This document shows positions 45,274 through 53,854 of a DNA stretch of 64,000 nucleotides, in pieces. A program made the translations under genes and the position numbers. Source of the stretch: Alloalcanivorax venustensis ISO4 (GTDB taxonomy: Bacteria > Pseudomonadota > Gammaproteobacteria > Pseudomonadales > Alcanivoracaceae); assembly GCF_015356855.1 (NCBI RefSeq), contig NZ_ARXR01000008.1, positions 62,001 through 126,000 of the forward strand, given 5' to 3'. Under the pieces are notes generated by a model. That model saw nothing but the letters and a program-made list of their open reading frames with translations. It had not been told where the DNA came from and did not search any database. The first letter of the stretch is position 1. Every line of letters starts with the position of its first letter.

Positions 45274-45656
45274 TCGTGCTGGTGGATACGGATGTCCTGA
45301 TCTGGAACTTGCGTGGCGACCCGGCGGCGGCCGAAGCGCTGGACAGTGCGCCGGGCTTCTGGCTGTCTGCGGTGACCTACATGGAGCTTCTGCAGGGGCT
45401 GAGAGACACCCGCGAGCTGCGGCTGCTGCGTCGGTCTCTGCGGTATTGGGATGCCCGGGTTCTGCATGTCAATGAAGAAATCTCCGCCCGTGCCATGTTC
45501 TTGGTGGAGGAGTACGCGCTCAGCCACAACATGCGGATGGCGGATGCCTTGATTGCCGCCGGCGCCCAGTACGCCGGCTTACCCCTCTTTACCGCCAACG
45601 ACCGTCATTACCGCCATATAGACGGCCTGGACCTGCGAATCTTCCGCCCGTCCTAG
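45270..45656 (+). CDS. VapC-type PIN-domain toxin
   Basis: A 128-residue PIN endoribonuclease. The acidic residues lie in VDTDVLIWNL (N-terminal Asp), VTYMELLQG (Glu), MRMADALIAA (Asp) and FTANDRHY (Asp). Start is TTG at 45270 or GTG at 45276; both overlap the antitoxin stop region. A full-length, apparently intact toxin. Confidence 0.92.
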   Translation: MIVLVDTDVLIWNLRGDPAAAEALDSAPGFWLSAVTYMELLQGLRDTRELRLLRRSLRYWDARVLHVNEEISARAMFLVEEYALSHNMRMADALIAAGAQYAGLPLFTANDRHYRHIDGLDLRIFRPS

Positions 45657-45679
45657 CCGCCGCGAACGGTGGTAATTGA

Positions 45680-45961
45680 ATGTCGAGACATGCTTCCGGT
45701 AAGCTAGAAACCGTTGAAATGAGTGGGTTGAGAGAAATGCATCAGCGCAATGATTACCATATTCCGGAACAGCTGCCGTTTTTGACGGCGGTATGTTGGG
45801 ATTTGGCTGATGTGCACGCTCTGACCATTGACGAGATGCTTAACCGCTACGAGCGCGGCTGGGACTATCGCGGTACTTTGGCCGATCTGGAAGGCCAGGA
45901 AAAAGTGTTCGTGCGTGAGTTGGCTATCGCCAAGGGCTCCTGGCTCCAAGTTGATGTTTAA
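45680..45961 (+). CDS. Small protein, candidate antitoxin of a nucleotidyltransferase toxin
   Basis: A 93-residue protein with no domain recognised; features are YHIPEQLPFLTAVCWDLADVHALTIDEMLNRYERGW and the C-terminal FVRELAIAKGSWLQVD. It overlaps the nucleotidyltransferase by 8 bases and lies first in a two-gene unit, as antitoxins do. Start uncertain: ATG 45680 lies in a weak palindrome (ATGTC-GA-GACAT), and later ATGs at 45719 and 45737 are possible. Confidence 0.7.
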   Translation: MSRHASGKLETVEMSGLREMHQRNDYHIPEQLPFLTAVCWDLADVHALTIDEMLNRYERGWDYRGTLADLEGQEKVFVRELAIAKGSWLQVDV

Positions 45962-46685
45962 GTACGAGCATCACAACAAGATCCACCGTATTCTCAACTC
46001 GCTGGATACCGTTTTATTTCGCGATATCGGTGCCCACTTTGGTGGTGGTACCTGGATTTCCCTGCTCCATGGCGAATATCGTTGGAGCAAGGACGTCGAT
46101 TTTCTTTGTCCGATCGGGGCGGGTTACAAGCGACTACGCCAAATAACCGCGGCTTCCGATCCCGCCGTTTTGTTTTCCCAAACTTCCTCTTTCACTTTTC
46201 CCAGATCGCTGACCGCCAATCAGTATGGCGTTCGTTTCTTGGTAATAGTTGATGATACGCCTATCAAATTTGAAATCGTGGCGGAGGCCAGGATCGCGTT
46301 AGCGGCACCTGAATACCCCACGTGGTTGGACGTTCCCTGCTTGGCTAAAGTGGATCGCCAAGCCGAGAAGCTGCTTGCCAACGCGGATCGTTGGGCCGAT
46401 CCAAGCATCGAGTCACGGGACCTGATCGATCTTGCGGTGTTGAGGCTGCATGAAGGTAAGTCAGACGAAGCCATGTGCAAGGCTGAAGCGGCTTATCCCG
46501 TGAGGGAGCCGCTTCGGAAGGCGCTGGTGAAATTTCAGGGGTCCGAAGAGTATCGCGACAAGTGCTTTTCCGCGCTTCAGATAGCAGACCGTGCCATGGT
46601 CATTGATGGTGTTGATTTGCTGGCGGCTGATTGTGGTTTGGAGGGGACTCGTCGATCCCACTATGAGTTCCGTCGGGAGTTTTAG
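45954..46685 (+). CDS. AbiEii/AbiGii-like nucleotidyltransferase toxin
   Basis: A 243-residue MNT-fold protein. The N-terminal core has AHFGGGTWISLLHGEYRWSKDVDFLCP (about residues 24-50), where the G-G and DVD supply the nucleotidyltransfer site, followed by the LDVPCLAKVDRQAEKLLANADRW segment seen in AbiEii. Shorter than typical AbiEii (about 300). Start ATG at 45954 overlaps the small gene before. Likely NTP-transferring toxin; the pair differs from the AbiE pair at 58.4 kb. Confidence 0.8.
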   Translation: MFKYEHHNKIHRILNSLDTVLFRDIGAHFGGGTWISLLHGEYRWSKDVDFLCPIGAGYKRLRQITAASDPAVLFSQTSSFTFPRSLTANQYGVRFLVIVDDTPIKFEIVAEARIALAAPEYPTWLDVPCLAKVDRQAEKLLANADRWADPSIESRDLIDLAVLRLHEGKSDEAMCKAEAAYPVREPLRKALVKFQGSEEYRDKCFSALQIADRAMVIDGVDLLAADCGLEGTRRSHYEFRREF

Positions 46686-46790
46686 CGGCTTGCCGGGAGC
46701 TTCGCTCCCTTTCGCGGGCGAGGCCCGCTCCCACACAAAGCCCGCTCCCACAAAAGCCCGTTCCCACAAAGCCCGTTCCCACACAGGGCT
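46686..46790. repeat. REP-type repeat cluster (inverted orientation)
   Basis: A core (46711-46734, minus strand) with flanking stem GGGAGC-TTC-GCTCCC, then three tandem CCCGTTCCCACAAAG-like units. Its first 43 bases are the reverse complement of 56111-56153 with one mismatch. Confidence 0.88.
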
Positions 46791-47494
46791 CAGGCGGCGG
46801 TGCCCAGCATCCGACGAATCAGGATACTGACCTGCTCAAGCGCCTGTTCGGGGGTCATCTGGCCCTTGGGGTTGTACCAGTAGGCCATGCGGTCGCACTG
46901 GCTGAGCAGGGCCAGGGTGACCACCTTGGGGCTGACCGGGGCGTCGTCGGCGACGTAGTCGCGCACCAGGTCCTGGACGGTGTGGCGGTAGCCGGCCATG
47001 CGGCCGCTGAAGTGCCGGGCGGTGTCCTCGGGCAGGAACATGCGCGCGAATTGCGGATCGATCAGGCGGTCGTTGGCGCGGGCGATCAGCCGGTGGCGCA
47101 TCTTGTAGCCGGCGTGCCGGTGGACGATTTCGAACAGCCGTTGCTCGCGGGGCACGTCGTCGATGCCTTCGAGGATGTAGCTGAAGAAATCGGTCATGCC
47201 CAGTTCGATGGCCTCGACCAGCAGTTGCTCCTTGGAGGCGTAGTAGTTGTAGAGGGTGGGGGCCTTGAGGCCCACCCAGCCGGCCAGGGTGCGCATGTTG
47301 AGGTTTTCGTAGCCGCGTTCCGCGAACAGGGCGATGGCGGCCACCAGGATGCGGCTTTGCATGGTGCCGCCGTCGGCCCGTTCGCTGACTTCCCGCAGGT
47401 CTTTCTCGATGTTCTCGCCGAGGTAGCGCGGTGTCGCCTGGTCGGCCGGCAGACGGGCGCCGTTGCGGGTGCGCCGTATTTTCGGTTCGCTCAT
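46790..47494 (-). CDS. TetR/AcrR-family regulator of the ligase/liv operon
   Basis: A 234-residue repressor with a TetR helix-turn-helix: RILVAAIALFAERGYENLNMRTLAGWVGLKAPTLYNYYASKEQLL (about residues 48-92), and a ligand-binding helical half. It starts with an ATGA overlap at the stop of the AMP ligase gene, so it is the last gene of the minus-strand operon and could regulate it in response to an acyl-CoA or a substrate. A dead partial copy lies at 43316-43436. Confidence 0.92.
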   Translation of the reverse strand: MSEPKIRRTRNGARLPADQATPRYLGENIEKDLREVSERADGGTMQSRILVAAIALFAERGYENLNMRTLAGWVGLKAPTLYNYYASKEQLLVEAIELGMTDFFSYILEGIDDVPREQRLFEIVHRHAGYKMRHRLIARANDRLIDPQFARMFLPEDTARHFSGRMAGYRHTVQDLVRDYVADDAPVSPKVVTLALLSQCDRMAYWYNPKGQMTPEQALEQVSILIRRMLGTAA

Positions 47495-49179
47495 AGGTCC
47501 TGTACTTCCCGCCACATGATCTTGCCGCTGCCGTTCTTGGGCAGGGCGTCCACGAAGTCGACGATTTTCGGCACTTTATACGCGGCCATATTTTCGCGGC
47601 ACCATTCTATCAGGGTCTCGGCGTCCAGGCCCGGGTGAGAGGCGCGGCGCACCACCACGGCGCGTACGGTTTCGCCCCGGTAGGCGTCCTGGCTGCCGAC
47701 CACGCAGGCTTCCTGGATGCCCGGGTGGCGGAACAGCAGGTTTTCCACTTCCGCGGGCCACACCTTGAAGCCGGAGGCGTTGATCATGCGTTTGATGCGG
47801 TCGGTGATGTAGAAGTAGCCCTCGCCGTCGCGCCGCCCCAGATCCCCGGTGAGGAAGTACTTACGGCCGCCGATGTAGACGAAGCTTTTGGCGGTGGCTT
47901 CGTCGTTGTTCCAGTAGCCCTGGAACACCTGCGGGCCGTGGATGGCGATTTCGCCGGGCTGGTTGTCGGCGCACTCTTCGCGGGTGTCCGGGTCCAGCAC
48001 TTTCACGTCGGTGCTCATGAATGGAATACCCAGGCACTGAAGCTTCGGCCGGTGGCAGGGGTTCATATGGGTGGGGCCGGAGGTTTCGGTGAGGCCGTAG
48101 CCTTCCACGAAGTTCAGCCCGTAGGTGTCCCTGAGGCGTTCGGCCACGGCTTCCGGCATGGCCGCGCCGCCGCCGCCGATGAACGCCAGCCGCGACAGGT
48201 CGTAGCGTTCCAGATCCGGTGAGGCGAGCAGGTCCACCACCATGGTGGGGATGCACAGCCAGTGGCTGATGCCTTCTTTTTCGATCAGGTGGCTGGCCAG
48301 GTCGCGCTGCCAGCGCGGCAGGATCACCAGGGTGCCGCCGCCGAAGATCGTGCCGTGCATCACGCACACCAGTCCGGTGATGTGGAACAGCGGCAGCACC
48401 GCCAGCATCACGCTTTCCGGGTCGCCGTTGATCCAGTGCCAGCTGGCCACGGCGTTGTGCATGATCGAACCGTGGTGGTGCACGCAGCCCTTGGGCGCGC
48501 CGGTGGTGCCGCTGGTGTAGGGCAGCAGGCAGGGCGTGTCCGGGTCGCCGATCAGCACCGGCGGCGGCAGGGTGGTGGCCAGCGCCTCCAGCCAGGGGGT
48601 GACGGGCGTGTGTCCGTCCAGGGGCAGGTTGCAGGTGTAGAGCCAGTCGTTCCACTCTTCGGGCACCGGCAGGTCCTGGCTGGCGCCGCGGTCGAAGGCG
48701 TCGGCGTAGCGGGTCACCAGCAGCCGCTGCAGTTGCTCGTCGCGGGGCAGCGCGTTGTTGGCGTCGGTGAGTTCGCGGGCCAGCTCCGCGGAACAGATCG
48801 CCGCCTTGGCGCCGGCGTTGTGGATGTAGTGGCCCAGCTCGGAGGCTTTGTTCATCGGGTTGATCGGCACCACCACCGCGTTGGCGCGCATGATGGCGTA
48901 GTGGGCGATCACCAACTGCGGGCAGTTCTGCATCATCACCAGCACCCGGTCGCCGGGGCGCACGCCGGCGCCGCTGAGCCAGGCCGCCAGGGTTTCGCAC
49001 TGGCACAGCAGCTCGCGGTAGCTGAGCGCGCGGTCGAAGAAGCGGATCGCGATTTTTTCCGGATAGCGCCGCGCGCTGGTGACCAGGTTGTCCCACAGGG
49101 TGGTGCGCGGCGGCCGCAGGCTTTTGGACAGCCGCGGCGGCCAGTGATGGTGAAACGCGTCGGGGGTATGGGTGGTCAT
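47491..49179 (-). CDS. AMP-dependent acyl-CoA synthetase/ligase
   Basis: A 562-residue adenylate-forming ligase (ANL family) that probably activates a carboxylic acid to its CoA ester. Motifs: YTSGTTGAPKGCVHHHG (about residues 204-220), GYGLTETSG (A5), FLTGDLGRRDGEGYFYITDRIKRMI (A7/A8) and the C-terminal lysine in LPKNGSGKIMW. ATG at 49179 follows GGAG; an open frame that runs upstream over livM is a shadow and not a fusion. It overlaps livM by 4 bases. With the Liv transporter and monooxygenase it suggests use of an aromatic or alicyclic acid. Confidence 0.92.
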   Translation of the reverse strand: MTTHTPDAFHHHWPPRLSKSLRPPRTTLWDNLVTSARRYPEKIAIRFFDRALSYRELLCQCETLAAWLSGAGVRPGDRVLVMMQNCPQLVIAHYAIMRANAVVVPINPMNKASELGHYIHNAGAKAAICSAELARELTDANNALPRDEQLQRLLVTRYADAFDRGASQDLPVPEEWNDWLYTCNLPLDGHTPVTPWLEALATTLPPPVLIGDPDTPCLLPYTSGTTGAPKGCVHHHGSIMHNAVASWHWINGDPESVMLAVLPLFHITGLVCVMHGTIFGGGTLVILPRWQRDLASHLIEKEGISHWLCIPTMVVDLLASPDLERYDLSRLAFIGGGGAAMPEAVAERLRDTYGLNFVEGYGLTETSGPTHMNPCHRPKLQCLGIPFMSTDVKVLDPDTREECADNQPGEIAIHGPQVFQGYWNNDEATAKSFVYIGGRKYFLTGDLGRRDGEGYFYITDRIKRMINASGFKVWPAEVENLLFRHPGIQEACVVGSQDAYRGETVRAVVVRRASHPGLDAETLIEWCRENMAAYKVPKIVDFVDALPKNGSGKIMWREVQDL

Positions 49180-50174
49180 GATTGAGACTCCGGTGCCGGG
49201 TTGGGGGTGCGGACACGGCGGCGCAGGGCGTCGAGCTCGCCCATGATGCCGCGCCGGAAAGCGAGCACGCAGATCACGAACACGATGCCCATGATCATCA
49301 TCACCGACTCGCCGAGGGTGGCGAACCAGCCGATGCCGGTGACGCCGGCGAGCAGCGCGCCCAGCTCGCCGATCTTGTTCTCCAGGGTGACCAGCACCAC
49401 GGCGCCGACCACCGGGCCGGACAGGGTGCCCAGGCCGCCCACCAGGGTCATCAGCAGGGCGTGGCCGGAGGTCATCCAGTGCACGTCGGAGAGCGTCACG
49501 AAGCCCAAGCCAATGGCCTTGAGCGCGCCCGCCAGGCCGGTGAGCGCGGCGGACAGGGTGAACACCAGCAGCTTGTAGCGGTCCGGGTGGTAGCCCAGCG
49601 ATACCGCGCGCGGCTCGTTGTCCTTGATCGCGGTGAGCGCCTGGCCGAACGGCGAGCGCACCACCCGGGCGATGAACAGGAACGCCGCCACGCCGATGGT
49701 CAGGGTGGTGTAGTACATGACGCGGTCGTTGTGCAGATCGATGAAGCCGAACAGCATGCCCCGGTCGATGCCCTGCAGGCCGTCCTCGCCGCCGGTCTGC
49801 GGAATCTGTACGCACAGGAAATAGACCAGCTGCGCCAGCGCCAGGGTGATCATGGTGAAGTAGATGCCGGAGCGGCGGATCGACACATAGCCCATCACCA
49901 GCCCCATCAGCGCGCCCACCGACAGGCCGGCGAGCAGCGCCAGTTCCGGCGACAGCGCCCAGGCCTTGATGCCGTAGCCGGCCACATAGCCGCCGACGCC
50001 GAGAAAGGCGGCGTGGCCCAGGGACGCCAGGCCGGTGTAGCCGAGCAGCAAATGAAACGCGCAGGCGAACAGCGCGTAGCAGAGAATCTTGGTGCCGAGC
50101 ACCGGGTAGAGCCCCATCCAGGGGGCGGCCACCAGGGCCAGCAGCAGGAAGCCGTAGCACATCGGGCGAGTCAT
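49176..50174 (-). CDS. livM: Branched-chain amino-acid type ABC permease LivM
   Basis: A 332-residue inner-membrane permease of the Liv family with LGYTGLASLGHAAFLGVGGYVAGY near the N terminus and the EAA-like DNEPRAVSLGYHPDRYKLLVF loop (about residues 196-216), followed by MTLVGGLGTLSGPVVGA. ATG 50174 is the proper start; a longer frame is a shadow of livH. Overlaps livH by 4 bases. In this operon context the substrate may be a carboxylate rather than an amino acid. Confidence 0.92.
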   Translation of the reverse strand: MTRPMCYGFLLLALVAAPWMGLYPVLGTKILCYALFACAFHLLLGYTGLASLGHAAFLGVGGYVAGYGIKAWALSPELALLAGLSVGALMGLVMGYVSIRRSGIYFTMITLALAQLVYFLCVQIPQTGGEDGLQGIDRGMLFGFIDLHNDRVMYYTTLTIGVAAFLFIARVVRSPFGQALTAIKDNEPRAVSLGYHPDRYKLLVFTLSAALTGLAGALKAIGLGFVTLSDVHWMTSGHALLMTLVGGLGTLSGPVVGAVVLVTLENKIGELGALLAGVTGIGWFATLGESVMMIMGIVFVICVLAFRRGIMGELDALRRRVRTPNPAPESQS

Positions 50175-51052
50175 TCCACACCTCCAAACAGGCCGTTGGG
50201 CCGCACCAGCAGCACCAGCACCATGACCAGGAACATCACCATGGAAGAGGCTTCCGGGTAGTACACCTTGGTGAGCGCTTCCACCAGGCCCAGCCCGATG
50301 CCGGTGACCACGGTGCCGGCGATGGAGCCCATGCCGCCGATCACCACCACCGCGAACACGATCACGATCATGGTCTGGCCGGTGAGCGCGGAGACCTGCA
50401 TGATCGGCGCGGCCAGCACCCCGGCGAACGCCGCCAGGGCGACGCCGAAGCCGAAGGTCAGGCTGACCAGCACCGGCACGTTGATGCCGAAGGCTTCCAC
50501 CAGCTTGGGGTTCTCGGTGGCGGCGCGCAGGTAGGCGCCCAGGCGGGTGCGCTCGATGGTGTACCAGGTGGCGGCGCACACCAGCAGCGAGGCGACGATC
50601 ACCCACAGCCGGTAGTTGGGGATCATCAGAAAGCCCAGGTCGGTGACGCCGGAGATCGGCGCCGGGCCGTAGGGCTTGCCGGACACGCCGTAAACGGAGC
50701 GCACCGCGCCTTCGATGATCAGCGTCAGGCCCAGGGTCAGCAGCAGGCCGTACAAATAGTCGAGCTTGTAGATGCGTTTCAGAAACAAACGCTCCAGCAC
50801 GATGCCGAACACGCCCACCACCAGCGGCGCCAGGAACAGCATCACCCAGTAGTTGAGCTCGAAGTAATAGAGGCCGGCCCAGCTGAGCAGCGCGCCCAGC
50901 ATGAACATGGCGCCGTGGGTGAAGTTGATCACGTGCAGCATGCCGAAGATGACCGCCAGCCCCAGGCTCAGGACCGCGTAGAAGCAGCCGTTCACCAGGC
51001 CGATCATCAGTTGCGCCATGAGTGCCTGCACCGGCACACCGAATATATCCAT
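50171..51052 (-). CDS. livH: Branched-chain amino-acid type ABC permease LivH
   Basis: A 293-residue permease. LVNGCFYAVLSLGLAVIFGMLHVINFTHGAMFMLGAL at the N terminus and AATENPKLVEAFGINV (coupling helix) plus VVVIGGMGSIAGTVVTG are as in LivH. Eight or so helices. Confidence 0.93.
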   Translation of the reverse strand: MDIFGVPVQALMAQLMIGLVNGCFYAVLSLGLAVIFGMLHVINFTHGAMFMLGALLSWAGLYYFELNYWVMLFLAPLVVGVFGIVLERLFLKRIYKLDYLYGLLLTLGLTLIIEGAVRSVYGVSGKPYGPAPISGVTDLGFLMIPNYRLWVIVASLLVCAATWYTIERTRLGAYLRAATENPKLVEAFGINVPVLVSLTFGFGVALAAFAGVLAAPIMQVSALTGQTMIVIVFAVVVIGGMGSIAGTVVTGIGLGLVEALTKVYYPEASSMVMFLVMVLVLLVRPNGLFGGVE

Positions 51053-51071
51053 AGCCTTCCCTTTATTGTTT

Positions 51072-51794
51072 TCAGACGCTGAGCATGCGCGCCACTTCGT
51101 CGGCGTTGTCGTCCAGTTGGTCCGGGGTCAGGGTGTCGATGATGCGGCCGCTCTCCATGAACAGCAGCCGGTCCGACAGCGCCGCCGAAAAATGAAAATT
51201 CTGCTCCACCAGCAGGATGGTGTAGCCGCGCCGGCGCAGCTCCTGGATCGCCTGGCCGAGGGTGTCGACGATCACCGGCGCCAGCCCTTCGGAGATTTCA
51301 TCCAGCAACAGCAGCCGCGCGCCGGTGCGCAGAATGCGCGCCAGGGCGAGCATCTGCTGTTCGCCGCCGGACAGCGCCATGCCCGGGCTGTGCTTGCGCT
51401 CTTCCAGGTTGGGGAACAGCCGGTAGACCTCATTCAGCGAGAGCCCCGCTTCGCTGCCCTTGAACAGCGGCGGCAGCAGCAGGTTTTCCTCGCAGCTGAG
51501 GCTGGCGAAAATCCCCCGCTCTTCCGGGCAGTAGCCGACGCCGAGCCGGGCGATGCGGTGCGTGCTCGTGCCGATTACTTCCTCGTCGAACACCCGTATT
51601 GACCCGCTGCGCCGGCCGGTGAGGCCGAGCAGGGCGCGTAGCGTGGTGGTGCGCCCGGCGCCGTTGCGGCCCAGCAGGGTGACCACCTCGCCGTGCTGAA
51701 CGTCGAAGTTCACGCCCTGCAGCACGTGGGATTCGCCGTACCAGGCGTGCAGATCACGCACCGCCAGGGCCGCTGTTTGCGTTGCGGTGTTCAT
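51072..51794 (-). CDS. livF: Liv-type ABC ATPase LivF with altered Walker A
   Basis: A 240-residue ATPase. Walker A is GRNGAGRTT (residues 42-50): the invariant lysine is Arg (R48). The rest is intact, with LSGGEQQMLALARIL, LLLLDEISEGLAP and a VEQN switch. Liv-type arginine variants do occur, so it may still work. It overlaps livG by 4 bases. Confidence 0.92.
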   Translation of the reverse strand: MNTATQTAALAVRDLHAWYGESHVLQGVNFDVQHGEVVTLLGRNGAGRTTTLRALLGLTGRRSGSIRVFDEEVIGTSTHRIARLGVGYCPEERGIFASLSCEENLLLPPLFKGSEAGLSLNEVYRLFPNLEERKHSPGMALSGGEQQMLALARILRTGARLLLLDEISEGLAPVIVDTLGQAIQELRRRGYTILLVEQNFHFSAALSDRLLFMESGRIIDTLTPDQLDDNADEVARMLSV

Positions 51795-52564
51795 GCCACG
51801 CTCTCCTTGCCGTGCCCGGGGGCGGTGCCCATGTAGGCCTCCATCACCCGGGGGTTGGTGGACACCTCCTGGTAGCCGCCGCTGGCGATCAGCCGGCCGC
51901 GCTGCAGCACCGACAGGGTGTCGGCGATGGACGCCACCACCTTCATGTTGTGCTCCACCATCAGCACGGTGCGGCCGACGGCCACCTGCTGGATCAGCGC
52001 GGTGACCCGGTCCACGTCCTCGTAGCCCATGCCCTGGGTGGGTTCGTCCAGCAGCATCAGCACCGGGTCCATGGCCAGGGTGGTGGCCAGCTCCAGGGCC
52101 CGCTTGTGGCCGTAGGGCAGGCTACCGGCGGCGTGCGAGGCGACGCCGGTGAGCCCCACGGACTCCAGCAGCGCCATGGCACGGTCGTTGAGCCGGTTGA
52201 GCACCCGGTCGCTTTTCCAGAAGTGAAACGACATACCCAGCTCGCGCTGCAGCGCCAGCCGCACGTTGTCGAGCACGCTCAGGCTGGCGAACACCGCGGA
52301 GATCTGAAACGAGCGCACCATGCCGCGCCGCGCCACCTCGCGGGGCGGCAGTGCGCACACTGACCGCCCGTTGAAGTGGATCTCGCCGGCGCTGGGCTCG
52401 GTGAAGCGGGTGAGCAGGTTGAACAGCGTGGTCTTGCCGGCCCCGTTTGGGCCGATCAGGGCGTGGATGTGCCCCTTTTTTACGGACAGATCCACGTTGT
52501 CGACGGCGGTGAAGCCCTTGAAGCGTTTGCTCAACCGCCGGGTGCCCAGTACCTCGTCCGTCAT
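51791..52564 (-). CDS. livG: Liv-type ABC ATPase LivG
   Basis: A 257-residue ATPase with normal Walker A GPNGAGKTT, and MLLDEPTQGMGYEDVDRV as Walker B/D-loop. C-terminal MEAYMGTAPG matches LivG. First of the overlapped livG-livF pair, 13 bases after the binding protein gene. Confidence 0.93.
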   Translation of the reverse strand: MTDEVLGTRRLSKRFKGFTAVDNVDLSVKKGHIHALIGPNGAGKTTLFNLLTRFTEPSAGEIHFNGRSVCALPPREVARRGMVRSFQISAVFASLSVLDNVRLALQRELGMSFHFWKSDRVLNRLNDRAMALLESVGLTGVASHAAGSLPYGHKRALELATTLAMDPVLMLLDEPTQGMGYEDVDRVTALIQQVAVGRTVLMVEHNMKVVASIADTLSVLQRGRLIASGGYQEVSTNPRVMEAYMGTAPGHGKESVA

Positions 52565-52577
52565 GTCTGTCCCCTTT

Positions 52578-53813
52578 TTAACCGGTCACCAGAGGGCAGC
52601 GTGACTCGGAGAGCGGCTGGTAGGCTTTTTCCGCCGGCACGGTTTCGCGCAGCTTGTAGTAGTCCCACTCGCCGTCGGACTCTTTCGGGCTTTTCACTTC
52701 GTAGAGATAGACGTCGTGGACCATCTGGCCGTCCGGGCGGATGCGGCCGTTCTTGGCGAACAGGTCGTTGATCTCCTGCTCGTGCAAGTGGGCCAGCACC
52801 GCGTCGGCGTCGTCGGTGCCCAGCTCCTGGGCGGCGCTCAGGTAGTTGGTGACCGCCGAGTAGGTGGCGGCGTTGAGCATGTTGGGTATCTTGCCGGTCT
52901 TTTCCTTGAAGCGTTTGCTCCACTCGCGTGCCGCGTCGTCCTGATCCCAGTAGAACCCTTCCACCAGCAGCATGCCCTGGGTGACTTCCAGGCCCAGTGC
53001 GTGCACGTCGGTCATGCTGGCGGCCAGGCCGACGATTTTCTGCGACTGGTTGATGCCGAACTCGTTGGCCACGCGCACTGCGTTGTGCAGGTCGCCGCCG
53101 GCGTTGGCGATGCCGATCACGTCGGCGCCGGAGCTCTGCGCCTGCAGCATGAAGGAGGCGAAGTCGGAGGCGCCCATGGGGTGGTGCAGGGAGCCGAGCA
53201 CTTCACCGCCGGCGTTTTCCACCGCCTTGGTGGCGTCGTATTCGATGGATTTGCCGAGCGCGTAGTCCACCGTCACGAAGTACCAGCTGTCGTGGCCCTG
53301 TTCGGTGATGGTGCGGCCCAGGCTGTTGGCCAGGGAGTAGGTGTCCCAGGCGTAGAGGATGGTGTTGGGCGAGCACTGCTCGTTGTTGATGGTGGTGGAG
53401 CCGGCGCCGGTGACCATCAGCACGCGGTCCTTGTCGCGGGTCACTTCGGACACCGCCAGGGCCACCGCGGAGTTGATCACGTCGGTGATCATGTCCACGC
53501 CTTCGGTGTCGTACCACTCGCGGGCGCGGCTGGCGGCCACGTCGGTTTTGTTCTGGTGGTCGGCGGTGACCACCTCCACCTTGAAGCCGGGTTTCTGCTC
53601 GGCGACGAAGTCGTCCGCCGCCATGCGCGCGGCGGTGACGGCGCCTTCGCCGCTCAGGTCGGAGAAGATGCCGGACATGTCCGCCAGCACGCCGATTTTC
53701 ACGGTGTCGCCGGAGATGCCCTTGGCGTTTGGTTTGGCACCGTCGGCGGCGCCGGCCACCCCGCTGGCGAGCAGGGCGATGGCGAAGAGGCTGGTTGTTA
53801 TTGGCTTATGCAT
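52578..53813 (-). CDS. Periplasmic substrate-binding protein of the Liv-type transporter
   Basis: A 411-residue type I periplasmic binding protein. The N terminus is a signal peptide (MHKPITTSLFAIALLASGVAGA) that is predicted to be cut after AGA. The mature protein starts with DTVKIGVLADMSGIFSDLSG, the LivK-like opening, and has VDYALGKSIEYDATKAVENAGGEVLG. Such proteins in ligase operons often bind aromatic acids. Upstream member of the operon. Confidence 0.9.
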   Translation of the reverse strand: MHKPITTSLFAIALLASGVAGAADGAKPNAKGISGDTVKIGVLADMSGIFSDLSGEGAVTAARMAADDFVAEQKPGFKVEVVTADHQNKTDVAASRAREWYDTEGVDMITDVINSAVALAVSEVTRDKDRVLMVTGAGSTTINNEQCSPNTILYAWDTYSLANSLGRTITEQGHDSWYFVTVDYALGKSIEYDATKAVENAGGEVLGSLHHPMGASDFASFMLQAQSSGADVIGIANAGGDLHNAVRVANEFGINQSQKIVGLAASMTDVHALGLEVTQGMLLVEGFYWDQDDAAREWSKRFKEKTGKIPNMLNAATYSAVTNYLSAAQELGTDDADAVLAHLHEQEINDLFAKNGRIRPDGQMVHDVYLYEVKSPKESDGEWDYYKLRETVPAEKAYQPLSESRCPLVTG

Positions 53814-53854
53814 GATGCGTCCTCGTTTTGTTGTTGTGGTTCTGATCGTTTGGT

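Noticed and set aside
47491-50187. One 898-codon open frame spanning the AMP ligase and an apparent N-terminal extension
   Set aside because: The extension lies antiphase over livM and is proline/arginine/glycine-rich, as expected for a GC-rich shadow frame. A good ribosome binding site and ATG are present at 49179.
48262-50261. Long plus-strand frames opposite the ligase and livM
   Set aside because: Same kind of antisense shadow; the minus-strand genes have clear family motifs, these do not.
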